NCBI GenBank assembly: GCA_965223165.1
Contig: CBDCVQ010000020.1
Span: forward strand, 1,868,413-1,932,412
Direction of reading: 5' to 3'
Length of the DNA: 64,000 bases
DNA from: JABDMH01 sp965223165
GTDB lineage: Bacteria > Bacteroidota > Bacteroidia > Chitinophagales > Saprospiraceae
The notes under the pieces were generated by a model. That model made no database searches. It saw only the letters and a list, made by a program, of their open reading frames with translations, and had not been told where the DNA came from. A program made the translations under genes and the position numbers. Shown here in pieces: positions 51,713 to 61,503 of this stretch; the first letter of the stretch is position 1, and every line of letters begins with the position of its first letter.

Positions 51713-54514
51713 ATGACATACGACAATTTCACCGTCAAGGCACAAGAGGCTATCTACAAGGCGCAGCAGATTGCAGGCAGCCTAGAGCAGCAACAAGTTG
51801 ACACTACCCACCTATTGGTGTCCATCTTGCAGACCCAGGAGCAGACAGCCGAGTTTTTGCTCAAGAAGATGGATATCGATCCGACGATCCTAAAGAGCAA
51901 GTTGGGCGAGGCGATCAAAAAGTATCCACGTGTCGAGGGGACGGAAAAGCAGTTTTTGACCAAAGAGGCCAATCAGGCTCTGAGCGAAGCCAAGAAGATG
52001 CTCAAGGACTTTGGAGATGATTACATCTCCGTCGAGCTGATCATGATGGGTATCCTGGCCGGCAAAGACAAGGGTGCCACTATGCTTAAGGAAATGGGGG
52101 CCCGGTCAGCCGACCTCAAGAAAGCCATCCTGGAGTTGCGCAAGGGTCGCAAGATCACAGATCAACAGAGTGACAACCAGTACAATGCGCTGAAAAAATT
52201 TGCCATCAACCTCAATGCCAGAGCGGAGTCCGGCAAGCTCGATCCCATAGTGGGCAGGGATGAAGAGATCCGTCGCATCATGCACATCTTGTCTCGACGG
52301 AAGAAGAACAATCCGATTTTGGTGGGTGACGCAGGCGTAGGCAAGACGGCCATCGTCGAAGGTATCGCTTGGAGGATCGTCAAGCAAGATGTCCCCGAAA
52401 ATCTCCGGTCGAAGAATATCTATGTGCTGGATCTGGCGGCCCTGGTGGCTGGTGCCAAATACAAGGGAGAGTTTGAAGAGCGCCTAAAGGCAGTCATCAA
52501 AGAGGTAAAAGCGTCAGAAGGCGAGGTCATCTTATTTGTAGACGAGATCCACACCTTGATCGGTGCCGGAGGCGGCCAAGGGGCTATGGACGCTGCCAAT
52601 ATCCTCAAGCCGGCACTGGCCAGAGGCGAACTCCGTACCATCGGGGCCACTACGGCGGATGAATACCAGAAGTACTTCGAAAAGGACAAGGCGCTGGTGC
52701 GTCGCTTTCAGACGGTATACATTGAGGAGCCGTCTGTCGAAGACACCATCTCGATCCTCCGGGGTATTCAGGAGCGATATGAAGTCTATCACAAGATTGA
52801 TATCCTGGACGAGGCGCTGATCTCAGCCGCTGAACTCTCTCACCGATACATCACCGAGCGAAAGCTGCCGGATAAGGCCATTGACCTGATCGATGAGGCC
52901 GCCGCCAAGCTGCGACTCGAGCTGGACTCCGTGCCCGAGGAGATCGACGAGTGGGAGCGAAAAGTGATGCAACTGGAGATCGAGCGAGAGGCGATCAAGC
53001 GGGAGAGCGACCCAAAGAAGCTGGGGGCCATCGCGGAGCAGATTGCCAACGCCAAAGAACGCCTGGACGCCCTGCGCGCCAGTTGGGAAAATGAGAAGGA
53101 GGCCGTTGACGCGGCACAGGAGATCAAAAAGACCATCGAAGAGCTTGAACTGGAGGCGGATCGGGCCGAGCGGGAGAGTGACTACGAGACGGTAGCCAAA
53201 ATCAGATACGGGCAGATCAAAGAGCAGGAGACCTTGCTTAAGGCCGCAGAGGAGAAGCTGGCGGCCCTGCCCGACGAAGGCCGATTTACCAACGAGGAAG
53301 TGACGGCCGGTGATATCGCCGACATCGTCTCTCGCTGGACAGGCATACCGGTACAAAAGATGATGCAAAGCGAAAAAACCAAGCTGCTGCGTCTAGAAGA
53401 TGAAATCGGCAAACGCCTGATCGGTCAGCACGAGGCTGTCAGCGCCGTGAGCGATGCGGTAAGACGCAGCCGATCCGGCTTACAGGATCCTAAGCGTCCC
53501 ATTGGGTCATTCATATTTTTGGGCCCCACGGGTGTGGGCAAGACCGAATTGGCCAAGACGCTGGCCGAGGTATTGTTTGACGACGAAAAGGCCATCACCC
53601 GGATTGATATGAGCGAGTACCAAGAACGCCATTCGGTGTCGCGACTGGTAGGCGCCCCTCCCGGATACGTGGGTTATGATGAGGGGGGTCAACTGACCGA
53701 GGCGGTACGCCGCAGGCCGTACAGCATCGTACTCCTTGATGAGATCGAAAAGGCCCATCCCGATACCTTCAACGTATTGTTGCAGATGCTGGATGACGGG
53801 CGGCTGACTGACAACAAGGGCCGCGAGGCCAACTTCAAAAACACCATCATCATCATGACCTCCAACATGGGTGCGCAGACCATCTTGGAAAACTTTGAAG
53901 ACCTGGACGCCGTAGGCGAGGAGCATCGAGCAGATATCATCGACACCACCAAGGAGGAAGTGTTTGAGCAACTCAAGGAGCATCTGCGTCCCGAGTTTCT
54001 CAATCGGATCGATGAAAAGATCATGTTTCAGCCGTTGACACGGGATGAGATTAAGCAAATTGCTCGCCTACTCATGCGCAAGGTCGAGAAGAACCTGGCC
54101 CACCAAGAACTGAGGATCGAACTCAGTGAAGATGCGATGGACTTCTTGGCGGATCTGGGATACGATCCGTCATTCGGGGCTCGGCCACTCAAGCGAGTGA
54201 TTCAGAAGGAGCTGGTCAACGAGCTGTCCAAGCAAGTACTGTCCGGTGAATTCACGGCTGGGGAGACCATCTATGTCGACGAGCTCAATGACAAACTGCG
54301 CTTTAGTGAGCAGCCGTTTGATCCCAATGATAAACCGGACGACACGCCCGAGGAGAAACGAAAGCGACGGCGAAGACGAGGAAAATCAAAGCGGGAGAAG
54401 CAGATGGACGAGCTGCAAAAGGCTACTAAGGAGGTAGAGGCAGCCACCAAAGCGGTGAAGGATAATCAGGACGGTGCCCCTCCGACCCAGGTAGAAGGTA
54501 ACGGCGGGGCCTAG
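51713..54514 (+). CDS. clpB: ATP-dependent chaperone ClpB
   Basis: 933 residues. An N-terminal Clp domain, AAA+ module 1 with Walker A GDAGVGKT (205-212), a long coiled-coil middle domain (about 410-530), AAA+ module 2 with GPTGVGKT and VGAPPGYVGYDEGGQLTEAV. The coiled-coil middle domain and lack of a ClpP-binding loop fit ClpB, a disaggregase, rather than ClpC. The last 70 residues form an unusual charged tail with a KRKRRRRRGKSKREKQ cluster and a low-complexity end. The start MTYDNFTVKAQEAI is the family start. Its TAG stop lies inside a MITE. Confidence 0.96.
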   Translation: MTYDNFTVKAQEAIYKAQQIAGSLEQQQVDTTHLLVSILQTQEQTAEFLLKKMDIDPTILKSKLGEAIKKYPRVEGTEKQFLTKEANQALSEAKKMLKDFGDDYISVELIMMGILAGKDKGATMLKEMGARSADLKKAILELRKGRKITDQQSDNQYNALKKFAINLNARAESGKLDPIVGRDEEIRRIMHILSRRKKNNPILVGDAGVGKTAIVEGIAWRIVKQDVPENLRSKNIYVLDLAALVAGAKYKGEFEERLKAVIKEVKASEGEVILFVDEIHTLIGAGGGQGAMDAANILKPALARGELRTIGATTADEYQKYFEKDKALVRRFQTVYIEEPSVEDTISILRGIQERYEVYHKIDILDEALISAAELSHRYITERKLPDKAIDLIDEAAAKLRLELDSVPEEIDEWERKVMQLEIEREAIKRESDPKKLGAIAEQIANAKERLDALRASWENEKEAVDAAQEIKKTIEELELEADRAERESDYETVAKIRYGQIKEQETLLKAAEEKLAALPDEGRFTNEEVTAGDIADIVSRWTGIPVQKMMQSEKTKLLRLEDEIGKRLIGQHEAVSAVSDAVRRSRSGLQDPKRPIGSFIFLGPTGVGKTELAKTLAEVLFDDEKAITRIDMSEYQERHSVSRLVGAPPGYVGYDEGGQLTEAVRRRPYSIVLLDEIEKAHPDTFNVLLQMLDDGRLTDNKGREANFKNTIIIMTSNMGAQTILENFEDLDAVGEEHRADIIDTTKEEVFEQLKEHLRPEFLNRIDEKIMFQPLTRDEIKQIARLLMRKVEKNLAHQELRIELSEDAMDFLADLGYDPSFGARPLKRVIQKELVNELSKQVLSGEFTAGETIYVDELNDKLRFSEQPFDPNDKPDDTPEEKRKRRRRRGKSKREKQMDELQKATKEVEAATKAVKDNQDGAPPTQVEGNGGA

Positions 54515-54741
54515 TAGCGTTTCGCATTGGATATGTTGAATAATTCTAATAGGATTTTGTTCGCAGGCGAGGCATGACCGAGCGATCTCGAAGAGTCGAG
54601 CATGACAATGCGAGAAGTGAGGGAACCGCGAAAGCGGGTGGGTGGCTAGACATAGCCTTAGCTATGGCGAGGCTTTGCAACGAAGTATGCGGACCAAAGA
54701 CATTAGAATTAGCTACAAGATTTAATGCGAAACTCTACTAG
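54511..54741. mobile_element. 231-bp MITE, copy 2
   Basis: Same length and ends as 3932-4162. The left end CTAGTAG supplies bases of the clpB stop codon (TAG at 54512-54514). It carries CGAAAGCGGG where copy 1 has CGACAGCGGG, with a few other changes, mainly in the first 60 bp. Confidence 0.88.
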
Positions 54742-55118
54742 CGGTCGCTACTTGTGCCATGGTTTGATACGCTATCAACCTCGACCTACCGGTAAATTCT
54801 CCAATACCAGAACAACCTGACAAGCGGAGACGCTTGACAATCGACGGGGCAAGGCCTAGCCCCTGTCCGTATTTTGTGTGGTGAGCCCAGCCATTTGGAT
54901 GGCCTATCTGCTAGCGCTATGTGCTCCTTAAGTGCCTATCGGGTGCTAGGCGACACGCTCGTATGAGTCATTTGTGTGAGGCCTACCAACAGCAGATTAC
55001 AGTCGAAGTTCCATTCAAACGTACTATTCTTCATCGCTCCGTCCTCCGAGGTGATGACGATTACCAGGCAGCGCTGTGCCAGCGATCAGCAATCACCGGA
55101 TTCATACACATTACGAAA
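54742..55118. other. Intergenic region, no gene recognised
   Basis: 377 bp between the MITE and the promoter of the sorting-domain ORF. A 70-codon frame at 54921 is not family-like and I do not call it. Confidence 0.5.
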
Positions 55119-55150
55119 ATTGATAATATTTAAATAATACTTTATCTTTG
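55119..55150 (+). promoter_or_regulatory. Candidate promoter of the sorting-domain ORF
   Basis: ATTG (55119-55122), 20 bp, TATCTTTG (55143-55150), with AT-rich surroundings. It ends 24 bp before ATG 55175. Confidence 0.6.
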
Positions 55151-55174
55151 AAATACAAATTATGATTTCATAGT

Positions 55175-55369
55175 ATGTATTTTTTGCGCAAAAAACAGGT
55201 AACCCCGGCCATTCAGATGTTTAGCAGTGACGGCAAGGCAGCTCGGCTGCATGTGACCTTTCGCAATGGAGAGATCCATATCAACGCCGACCAGATGCCC
55301 AGGGGCAGTTACCAGCTTAGAATCGAAAAAGGACCTGCCCAGGAGACTCGACAGATCACTGTGGAGTAA
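55175..55369 (+). CDS. Stand-alone T9SS sorting-domain-like small protein
   Basis: 64 residues. From residue 13 (IQMFSSDGKAARLHVTFRNG, then INADQMPRGSYQLRIEKG and QITVE) the pattern matches the C-terminal sorting domain (Por_Secre_tail) that directs proteins through the type IX system: a G-rich turn, an alternating strand, then PxGxYxLRI and a final strand. It has no cargo domain and no signal peptide; the N-terminus is MYFLRKKQVTP. It may be the left-over end of a longer gene, but it has its own promoter and start codon, so a short product is possible. Similarity to the family is by eye. Confidence 0.55.
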   Translation: MYFLRKKQVTPAIQMFSSDGKAARLHVTFRNGEIHINADQMPRGSYQLRIEKGPAQETRQITVE

Positions 55370-55387
55370 AGGGGAATTTGCCTGGCC

Positions 55388-56809
55388 TTAGTAGGTAAGC
55401 CGTACCAGCTTCAGCTTTTTGCCCCGCACGCTGGGTATGACCAGTTCGTTAGATCCGATCTGCACTGCATTTTTGATCTGCAGTTTCAGCTTTTGGTGAT
55501 CGGTACTCATCAGGCTGCGTCGGGTGATGTCGCCACCTCCATTCAGGATGTATTCACTGACGGTGTTCTCATTTCGGATCTCATCATTATAGAGGATACG
55601 TAAGTAGGAGGGATTCTTAAAGAGAAAATAGGATGAGTAGGCCGCCTGGTCATCATTAGAGTACTGGCGCTTGGGCAGGAGCTTCTGCCAGTGTGCTGAG
55701 CCGTCTGGATGGATCGAGATCAAAACGATATCCTCGTAATAGTAATCTACCGAGAACCTGGTCGAACCATAGTAGTCCCGGCGGGCACCGTACGAGAGGC
55801 GCTCGTATTCTTTGTTTTCTTCCGCCAGTAGCAAGACGCCCCCATCCTGGCGAAGGATGATATCCTGTACGTCCAGATTGTGCAGACTTTCCTTCTTTGG
55901 ATTGTACTTGCCGTGAAAGTCGGCGATCAACTCTTCCTGGTAGTCGATGGTGGAGAGTCGCCAATCGGTGAAGTCCCTGTCGTCTAGCACGATGTGATAG
56001 ATCCCATCGGTAGCCCCGGAATTGCGATCCGAGTACAATCCGATCAGTACGAGTTTGTGATTGAGATTGTCAATGGCAAATAGCGCGTCATAGGTGATAA
56101 ACTCTGGCAACGGGATCGACACCGTGGCAAACTGATTGACGAGGGGCTCGAATCGAAAGACCTCCATGGTGTGCTTCTCCTTCTTGAAGCGATAGTTATT
56201 CTTTTCGAAGACGAGATACATCGTGCCGTCGTCTGAGATGAGCGTCTTTCTAAATTCTTCGCGAAAATTGATGTGGCCAAAGTCAAAGATGTCGTCCCAA
56301 AGTAGCCTTCGCGCCTGCAGATTGAAAGCAAATGCCGACACAATCCGCTCGTTCTCGATCTCGGTCATCAAAAAGATGTTCTTGTCCTCAGACTTAGCAA
56401 ATCGGAACTTAGGGCGAATCAGTCCGCGCTTCAGCACCTTGATGGTATCCTCGTGGACCAGCTTGGCCTTGGAGTCATAGGCTCGCGACTTGATGGTGAT
56501 CGTGTCCTTGTGATCATTGGAGTAGATCACATAAAACATGTCATCGTGCGGCACCAAGTCTATGATCCGTGCGCGACGGCTATCCAGCTCCTCTTCGATA
56601 CTCCAGGACATCGACATATCCTCATCAAAGGCCTGAATATCAAATTCGTTGATACCATCGCGGACCACGAGAAAATCCTCGTTGATCTTGCCCAGGACGT
56701 CATAGCGATAGTCTGTCCTCAGATTGAGTTCGTCGGATACCGTGATGATCTGACTGACGGACCATTGGCTCCAGAGACAAGCAACGACAATGGCCAAAAA
56801 ACGTATCAT
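55388..56809 (-). CDS. Secreted hypothetical protein
   Basis: 473 residues from MIRFLAIVVACLWSQWSVSQ, a clear signal peptide. The rest is rich in beta strands with repeating pieces such as DGTMYLVFEKNNYRFKKE and QDGGVLLLAEENKEY, suggesting a propeller-like fold. I know no named family. It has no catalytic motif, no lipobox and no sorting domain. A longer start (56851) exists but adds an unnatural leader. It converges with the small sorting-domain ORF, 18 bp apart. Confidence 0.7.
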   Translation of the reverse strand: MIRFLAIVVACLWSQWSVSQIITVSDELNLRTDYRYDVLGKINEDFLVVRDGINEFDIQAFDEDMSMSWSIEEELDSRRARIIDLVPHDDMFYVIYSNDHKDTITIKSRAYDSKAKLVHEDTIKVLKRGLIRPKFRFAKSEDKNIFLMTEIENERIVSAFAFNLQARRLLWDDIFDFGHINFREEFRKTLISDDGTMYLVFEKNNYRFKKEKHTMEVFRFEPLVNQFATVSIPLPEFITYDALFAIDNLNHKLVLIGLYSDRNSGATDGIYHIVLDDRDFTDWRLSTIDYQEELIADFHGKYNPKKESLHNLDVQDIILRQDGGVLLLAEENKEYERLSYGARRDYYGSTRFSVDYYYEDIVLISIHPDGSAHWQKLLPKRQYSNDDQAAYSSYFLFKNPSYLRILYNDEIRNENTVSEYILNGGGDITRRSLMSTDHQKLKLQIKNAVQIGSNELVIPSVRGKKLKLVRLTY

Positions 56810-57063
56810 ATGCAGCAAAGTAATATTAAATAAACGAGCAATCAAGGCCAATCGTTTAGGATGGGCGCGTGGCCAACGGAGGGGTAGGGTATCATGTTTG
56901 CTGCCACAGACCCCGATGGAAGCATCAAGTGTATCATGTCTGACCCGCTGACATGGGCTTACTGGCCCCGTCAGTTATCGGCCCCGATTCTGCCCGGGTA
57001 TGACCAGTGCAGCTTCGGTTGAAGCCTCGTTTCCACACCGCCATCTGGCATTGGGGCAATTTG

Positions 57064-57071
57064 TATTTTTG
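57064..57071 (+). promoter_or_regulatory. Candidate -7 box before the M14-like gene
   Basis: TATTTTTG sits 7 bp before ATG 57079, implying a nearly leaderless transcript. The phrase GGGGCAATTTGTATTTTTGCCA is almost repeated before the GYDIA kinase (43443-43465). Confidence 0.5.
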
Positions 57072-57078
57072 CCAGCTC

Positions 57079-58005
57079 ATGGATTTGGAGCGAATCTTAG
57101 GTACCTACACTGAGCAGCGGCCCGGGCCCCTCCTGATATGCGTTGGGGGTATGCATGGCAATGAATGGGCCGGTGTACAAGCCCTCCAACTGTTGTCTCA
57201 AATGCTGGAGATGGAACCTCGGACCAACCCCAGCTTTGAATTTTACGGCCGATGGGTCTCCATCACGGGCAACCTGACCGCCCTGGCGGCCCGCACCCGC
57301 TACATTGAGCGAGATCTCAATCGAATGTGGACCGATGCATATCTGAGCACATTGACAGACGGTGCCCTAGCTGCTGAAGATCAAGAGCTACTGGCATTGA
57401 AGGGGACGATTGATGCCGAAATTGAACGCTGGGATGGAGACCAGATCATCTTACTAGATCTGCACACCACCACAGCGGAGGGGGGTATTTTTACCTTGCC
57501 GACCAATGACGCACGCAGCATACGCATCGCCGAAAACATGCATGCCCCTGTCATCACAGGGCTCGTGGATCGTCTGAAAGGCACCATGATCTCCTACTAT
57601 ACGGAGCATGCGGAGGCCAAGGACATCATCGGGATCGTGTTTGAAGCGGGACAACACGATGATCCCCTCTCGGTCAACCGTTCGATAGCTGCGGTGGTCA
57701 ACTGCATGCGAGAGGCGGGCAATGTGGAGTCCAAGCACATCGTCAACCGGCACAATGCCCTGCTCGTTGACTATTCGAGGGGCTTGCCCAGAGTGGCTCG
57801 CTTTGTCGACTCGCACCTCATCAAGCCCGGAGATCAATTTGCCATGGTCGCAGGATATAAGAATTTTCAGGAGATCGAAAAGGGAGAAGTGCTGGCAACC
57901 GACATAAACGGACCGATAGTCGCTAGTCATAAAGGCATGATCTTGATGCCGCACTACCAGCCCCAGGGGGAGGACGGTTTCTTCATCATTAGAAGGGAGA
58001 AGTAG
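57079..58005 (+). CDS. Succinylglutamate desuccinylase / aspartoacylase family protein
   Basis: 308 residues from ATG 57079 (MDLERILGTYTEQR); a GTG at 57007 would add 24 residues but would span the promoter-like box. Zinc ligands are the His and Glu of GGMHGNEWAG and the His of LLDLHTTTAEGG. ERDLNRMW is the Asn-Arg substrate-binding motif, and VFEAGQHDD carries the catalytic Glu. M14-fold amidohydrolases remove acyl groups from amino acids; the exact substrate is uncertain. Confidence 0.88.
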   Translation: MDLERILGTYTEQRPGPLLICVGGMHGNEWAGVQALQLLSQMLEMEPRTNPSFEFYGRWVSITGNLTALAARTRYIERDLNRMWTDAYLSTLTDGALAAEDQELLALKGTIDAEIERWDGDQIILLDLHTTTAEGGIFTLPTNDARSIRIAENMHAPVITGLVDRLKGTMISYYTEHAEAKDIIGIVFEAGQHDDPLSVNRSIAAVVNCMREAGNVESKHIVNRHNALLVDYSRGLPRVARFVDSHLIKPGDQFAMVAGYKNFQEIEKGEVLATDINGPIVASHKGMILMPHYQPQGEDGFFIIRREK

Positions 58006-58048
58006 GTACGCCCTCTTTTTTCGAAAAGCACAACGAAAAACGGATCAC

Positions 58049-58402
58049 ATGTTAGATCAATATTTTTCCTTGGAGGATGTCGATGAGCAGCAATTGTATC
58101 CTGGCTTCTATGCCAAATTGGTGCACTCAAAGTCCATATCGGTGTCTTATGTCAGATGCGATAAGGGGGCCGTATTGCCCGTACATCACCATGCAGAGCA
58201 ACAAGTACTCAATTTGATCGAGGGGGTCATGGACGTCACGTTGGATGAGGTGACCCAACGATGTCATCCGGGCGCTGTGGTGGTGATTCCTTCTAATACG
58301 CCGCACACGGTGACGGCCGTCACAGCCTGCCTCGCGATCGACATCTTTACGCCGGTCAGAGAGGCTTATCGATCTTATGGTGTCACCGCTCCCCTGGACT
58401 GA
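58049..58402 (+). CDS. Cupin-domain protein
   Basis: 117 residues with one cupin barrel: motif 1 VLPVHHHAEQQVLNLIEGVM (metal-binding His and Glu), motif 2 PGAVVVIPSNTPHTVTA. A small metal-binding protein or enzyme; function not predicted. It lies 43 bp behind the desuccinylase gene, probably one transcript, and ends before a terminator shared with the opposite ompA-type gene. Confidence 0.87.
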   Translation: MLDQYFSLEDVDEQQLYPGFYAKLVHSKSISVSYVRCDKGAVLPVHHHAEQQVLNLIEGVMDVTLDEVTQRCHPGAVVVIPSNTPHTVTAVTACLAIDIFTPVREAYRSYGVTAPLD

Positions 58403-58424
58403 ACCGAGCCTAGCTCATAACATA

Positions 58425-58457
58425 GGAAAAAAAAAAGACCGGCTGGTGGCCGGTCTT
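58425..58457 (-). terminator. Strong terminator of the OmpA-family gene
   Basis: AAGACCGGC and GCCGGTCTT form a 9-bp perfect stem with a 5-nt loop. On the minus strand it is followed by ten T. It also lies behind the convergent cupin gene. Confidence 0.9.
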
Positions 58458-58484
58458 CTAGGTTCCGAATTGTGTGTTTGTGAG

Positions 58485-59267
58485 TTAGGTGCCCTTGTTC
58501 TTACTCATCTGGTATAGTTTGCCAATGTGTGGTACGAGAATGACTTCAGACCTTCGGTTGGCAGCTCGAGTCTCGGTAGATGTAGGATCATCCGTGACTT
58601 TTGGGTGGTATTCTCCTTTGCCAGCGGCCGTCAATTGCTTGGGATTGACACCCATATCGATCAACTTGCGGACAATAGCCACTGATCTGGCAACAGACAG
58701 ATCCCAGTTGTCCTGATAACGTGCATTGTTGATCGGACGATCGTCGGTGTGACCTTCGATAATCAAGCTCAGATTGGGGCTTTTCTTTAGCATGGCGGCA
58801 AGCTCCTCTATGCTCTCGTTGTCTTCTTTGTTTAGGCGAGATGAACCCGTGGAGAAGTTGATCGGATTTTCCATATCCAGGTACAACATGTCCTCCAACT
58901 CGGTGATGCGTTGGCCGCTTTCCGATACAGCCTTCTCGACATCGCTGAAGGCATTCTGAATCTCGTCGCGCAACATGTTGATTTGTGATTGCTTGTCTTC
59001 GACCGACTTATTGACGGAGGCCACTCTGTCTTCCGTCTGCTGCAATTGATCTTGGACCATCCCCACCTTCTTGGTTAATTCATCCTTCTCGGATGCCAGG
59101 GTGTTGTTGTCGTTTTCCAGCATGGCTACTTTTTCCTCCAGGTTTTGCAGGGAGGTAGCCAAACTGTTTTTTTCTTCTTCCAGTGCGGTGAATTTTTTCT
59201 TGCTGACACATGAGCCTAGGGCCAAGGCCAGAACCAAAAGGGCCAAGGGCAATCTCTTAATAAGCAT
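58485..59267 (-). CDS. OmpA-family lipoprotein with coiled coil
   Basis: 260 residues from MLIKRLPLALLVLALALGSC (lipobox LALGSC, Cys about 20). A long coiled coil (about 25-130) leads to an OmpA/MotB peptidoglycan-binding domain with INFSTGSSRLNKED, LIIEGHTDDRPINNARY and the closing ANRRSEVIL. It tethers the outer membrane to the cell wall. The first 11 residues of the longer frame (59300) are omitted to give a normal lipoprotein signal. Confidence 0.92.
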   Translation of the reverse strand: MLIKRLPLALLVLALALGSCVSKKKFTALEEEKNSLATSLQNLEEKVAMLENDNNTLASEKDELTKKVGMVQDQLQQTEDRVASVNKSVEDKQSQINMLRDEIQNAFSDVEKAVSESGQRITELEDMLYLDMENPINFSTGSSRLNKEDNESIEELAAMLKKSPNLSLIIEGHTDDRPINNARYQDNWDLSVARSVAIVRKLIDMGVNPKQLTAAGKGEYHPKVTDDPTSTETRAANRRSEVILVPHIGKLYQMSKNKGT

Positions 59268-59571
59268 AGCGATTTTGTTTTTAATTGATTGGATCGGCAA
59301 AATAAAGAAATTTGTCCCAAATTTTTAACTCAAATTCTTGATTGCCAACCAGTATTTCCTCCGGCACCTCAAGCGATACTTTTCGAATACTACCACCCAG
59401 GTTTGAGGCCGCTCGACTTAACAAGATCCCCGCATGCCGGCTGATCATCCGGTCATATTACAATGAGATATATATGGCTCCCCAAGGAGGGCTGGCTGTC
59501 GGTCCAGATAGAGAGAACCAAAGTCGTCTGAGCAGCACCTTTTGTGCTAACTTGACCAACAAATTTGGTGC

Positions 59572-61371
59572 ATGCCGTTGTCGAAGGTAGATCGGATCTG
59601 GATCATTCTGCTGTGGTCCGTGAACTCCCTGGTCTACAGTCCCCGGTTGCTGGACTACTTCCTGCACAGCCGCTTTGTCTGTGCATCCCTTCTCCTGGCT
59701 TGCACGTGCTTAGTGCTCTTACTGCGACGCCCTCGTGCGGCCTATCAGTGGACTCTCTTGGACACCCTGTTGTTGGCATTCGCGCTGTGGAACTTCGTAT
59801 CGCTGTCTTGGGCGGGAGAGTTCTCGGAGGCGCTATTCTATTGCTTGCGTTGGCTGCTACTATGGGCTGCAGTTGTCTGTTTCCGCTACCTCATGGCGCG
59901 AGGCCAAAGGGAGGATCTGCTAGCCTTTTTGGGTAGTGTGGCTCGGTGGATGGCTATACTCGTGGCACTGGTCGTGATCTATCACCTTGCGCTGGTGGTG
60001 AGGGAGCACGGATACAGTAATACCTCCTTGTACGAGATGAAAGTGCTGTTTGGGCACAAGTCCATTACTTCGTTTTATCTCTTCCTTTTGATTCCCTTAT
60101 CGTTGGTGGATCGAGATCCGGCGCGCGGTAGCGTGGGCTGGCCCGCGATGGCCTTGGTGGCGCTCCTGGTTTTGCTGATTGTGGCATTGCAGAGTCGGGC
60201 CGTGTACGTTTGCCTCTTTGTCCTGGCGGTGAGTCTGGGTGTGTACGTCTGGCGAGCCCGACGGCTTTCGCTGATGGATCTCACCCGCCTGCGCTGGGTC
60301 CTGCTGGCGATCGTGGGGGTAGTGGTTTCGGCTGCCTTTCTCTTCCCCGAGCTGGCGCAGCGATTCAATCCCCTGGCCTATGCTCAATCACAGACGGCCA
60401 CCGAGCGGAGGTTGGTATGGATAAAGACCAGGGGTATGGTCGCTGAGCATCCTTGGCTGGGTGTGGGTGCGGGCAACTGGAAGCTGGAGCTACCCGGTCG
60501 GGGCCTCGAAGGCTCGTATCGGATGCAGGATCAGAATGTGGTCTTCACCAGAGCACACAACGACTTTCTTGAGATTTTGGCAGAAGTCGGACTGGTGGGC
60601 TTCGTCTTGTACTGCGCCATCTTTTGTCTGCTCTTGTGGTGGGTCTGGCGATTGGCCCAGCGGGAGCACTGGCTGGCCGCACTGCTGGGGGCAGGTCTTG
60701 TCGGCTTCGTGGTGGTTTCCCTCATTGACTTTCCCCGAGAGCGTATTGAGCTGCTCGTCACTGGGGGCTTGTACGCCGCGTTGCTCACCGTTGTCCGGCA
60801 GGAGGCAGGAGGTAAGCTGTTGCCGAAGTCATGGACTGGGGCGCTCCTAATCCTATTGCTCTGCTCGCTTGCGTTTAGCTTGTTCGTTGGGATCAAGCGA
60901 TATCAGGGAGAAAGGAAGACGGTGGCGCTATTGCAGGCCAGGGTGCTGGAGGACTGGAATGCGATGGTTGAGCTATCCGAGCAGGCTCGCAACCCGTGGT
61001 ATGTGCTTGATCCGTCGGCCTCGCCGATCAAGTACTACGAGGGTGTGGCGCACTATCGTCTGGGTGCGCTCGATCGAGCCCAGCTGGCCTTTGAGCAAGC
61101 ACTTGCGGAGTCGCCCTACAATTTTCACGTGCTCAACAATCTGGCAACGGTGCATGTGCAAAGGCAGGAATATGAGGAGGCCTTACCCCTGTACGAGCGT
61201 GCTCTGCAGATCAATGATCGCTTTGAAGATGCATTGTTTAACGTGGCCTTTAGCCTCAGTGCATTGGGCCGGCACAAAGAGGCCTTGACCTACGTCCGAC
61301 AGGTCCCGACCGAATCTCAGCGCAAGCAAGCCTTTCTACAACAAATCCAGGCTAGAATCAATGGCGAATGA
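59572..61371 (+). CDS. O-antigen ligase/polymerase-like membrane protein with TPR tail
   Basis: 599 residues. About ten to twelve membrane helices in the first 450 residues, with the Wzy_C / O-antigen ligase region (TRGMVAEHPWLGVGAGNW, then FTRAHNDFLEILAEVGLVG; the HNDFLE motif is typical). The C-terminal 140 residues hold about three TPR repeats (AQLAFEQALAESPYNFHVLN, ALPLYERALQINDRFEDALF). It probably joins or polymerises surface polysaccharide. No glycosyltransferase genes are nearby. Confidence 0.87.
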   Translation: MPLSKVDRIWIILLWSVNSLVYSPRLLDYFLHSRFVCASLLLACTCLVLLLRRPRAAYQWTLLDTLLLAFALWNFVSLSWAGEFSEALFYCLRWLLLWAAVVCFRYLMARGQREDLLAFLGSVARWMAILVALVVIYHLALVVREHGYSNTSLYEMKVLFGHKSITSFYLFLLIPLSLVDRDPARGSVGWPAMALVALLVLLIVALQSRAVYVCLFVLAVSLGVYVWRARRLSLMDLTRLRWVLLAIVGVVVSAAFLFPELAQRFNPLAYAQSQTATERRLVWIKTRGMVAEHPWLGVGAGNWKLELPGRGLEGSYRMQDQNVVFTRAHNDFLEILAEVGLVGFVLYCAIFCLLLWWVWRLAQREHWLAALLGAGLVGFVVVSLIDFPRERIELLVTGGLYAALLTVVRQEAGGKLLPKSWTGALLILLLCSLAFSLFVGIKRYQGERKTVALLQARVLEDWNAMVELSEQARNPWYVLDPSASPIKYYEGVAHYRLGALDRAQLAFEQALAESPYNFHVLNNLATVHVQRQEYEEALPLYERALQINDRFEDALFNVAFSLSALGRHKEALTYVRQVPTESQRKQAFLQQIQARINGE

Positions 61372-61503
61372 TGACAGAGATCAGATCCAGCGATTCATTG
61401 GATAAATAGACATATAGATTTGGCCGAGCCCAATTATGGCTGATCGGAAGAAACGAGACCGCACATCCCGCCATAAAACCTGTCCCGCTCCAATGACAAT
61501 CAG

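Noticed and set aside
54921..55133. 70-codon ORF behind the second MITE
   Set aside because: No promoter-like box or recognisable features; composition like the non-coding surroundings.
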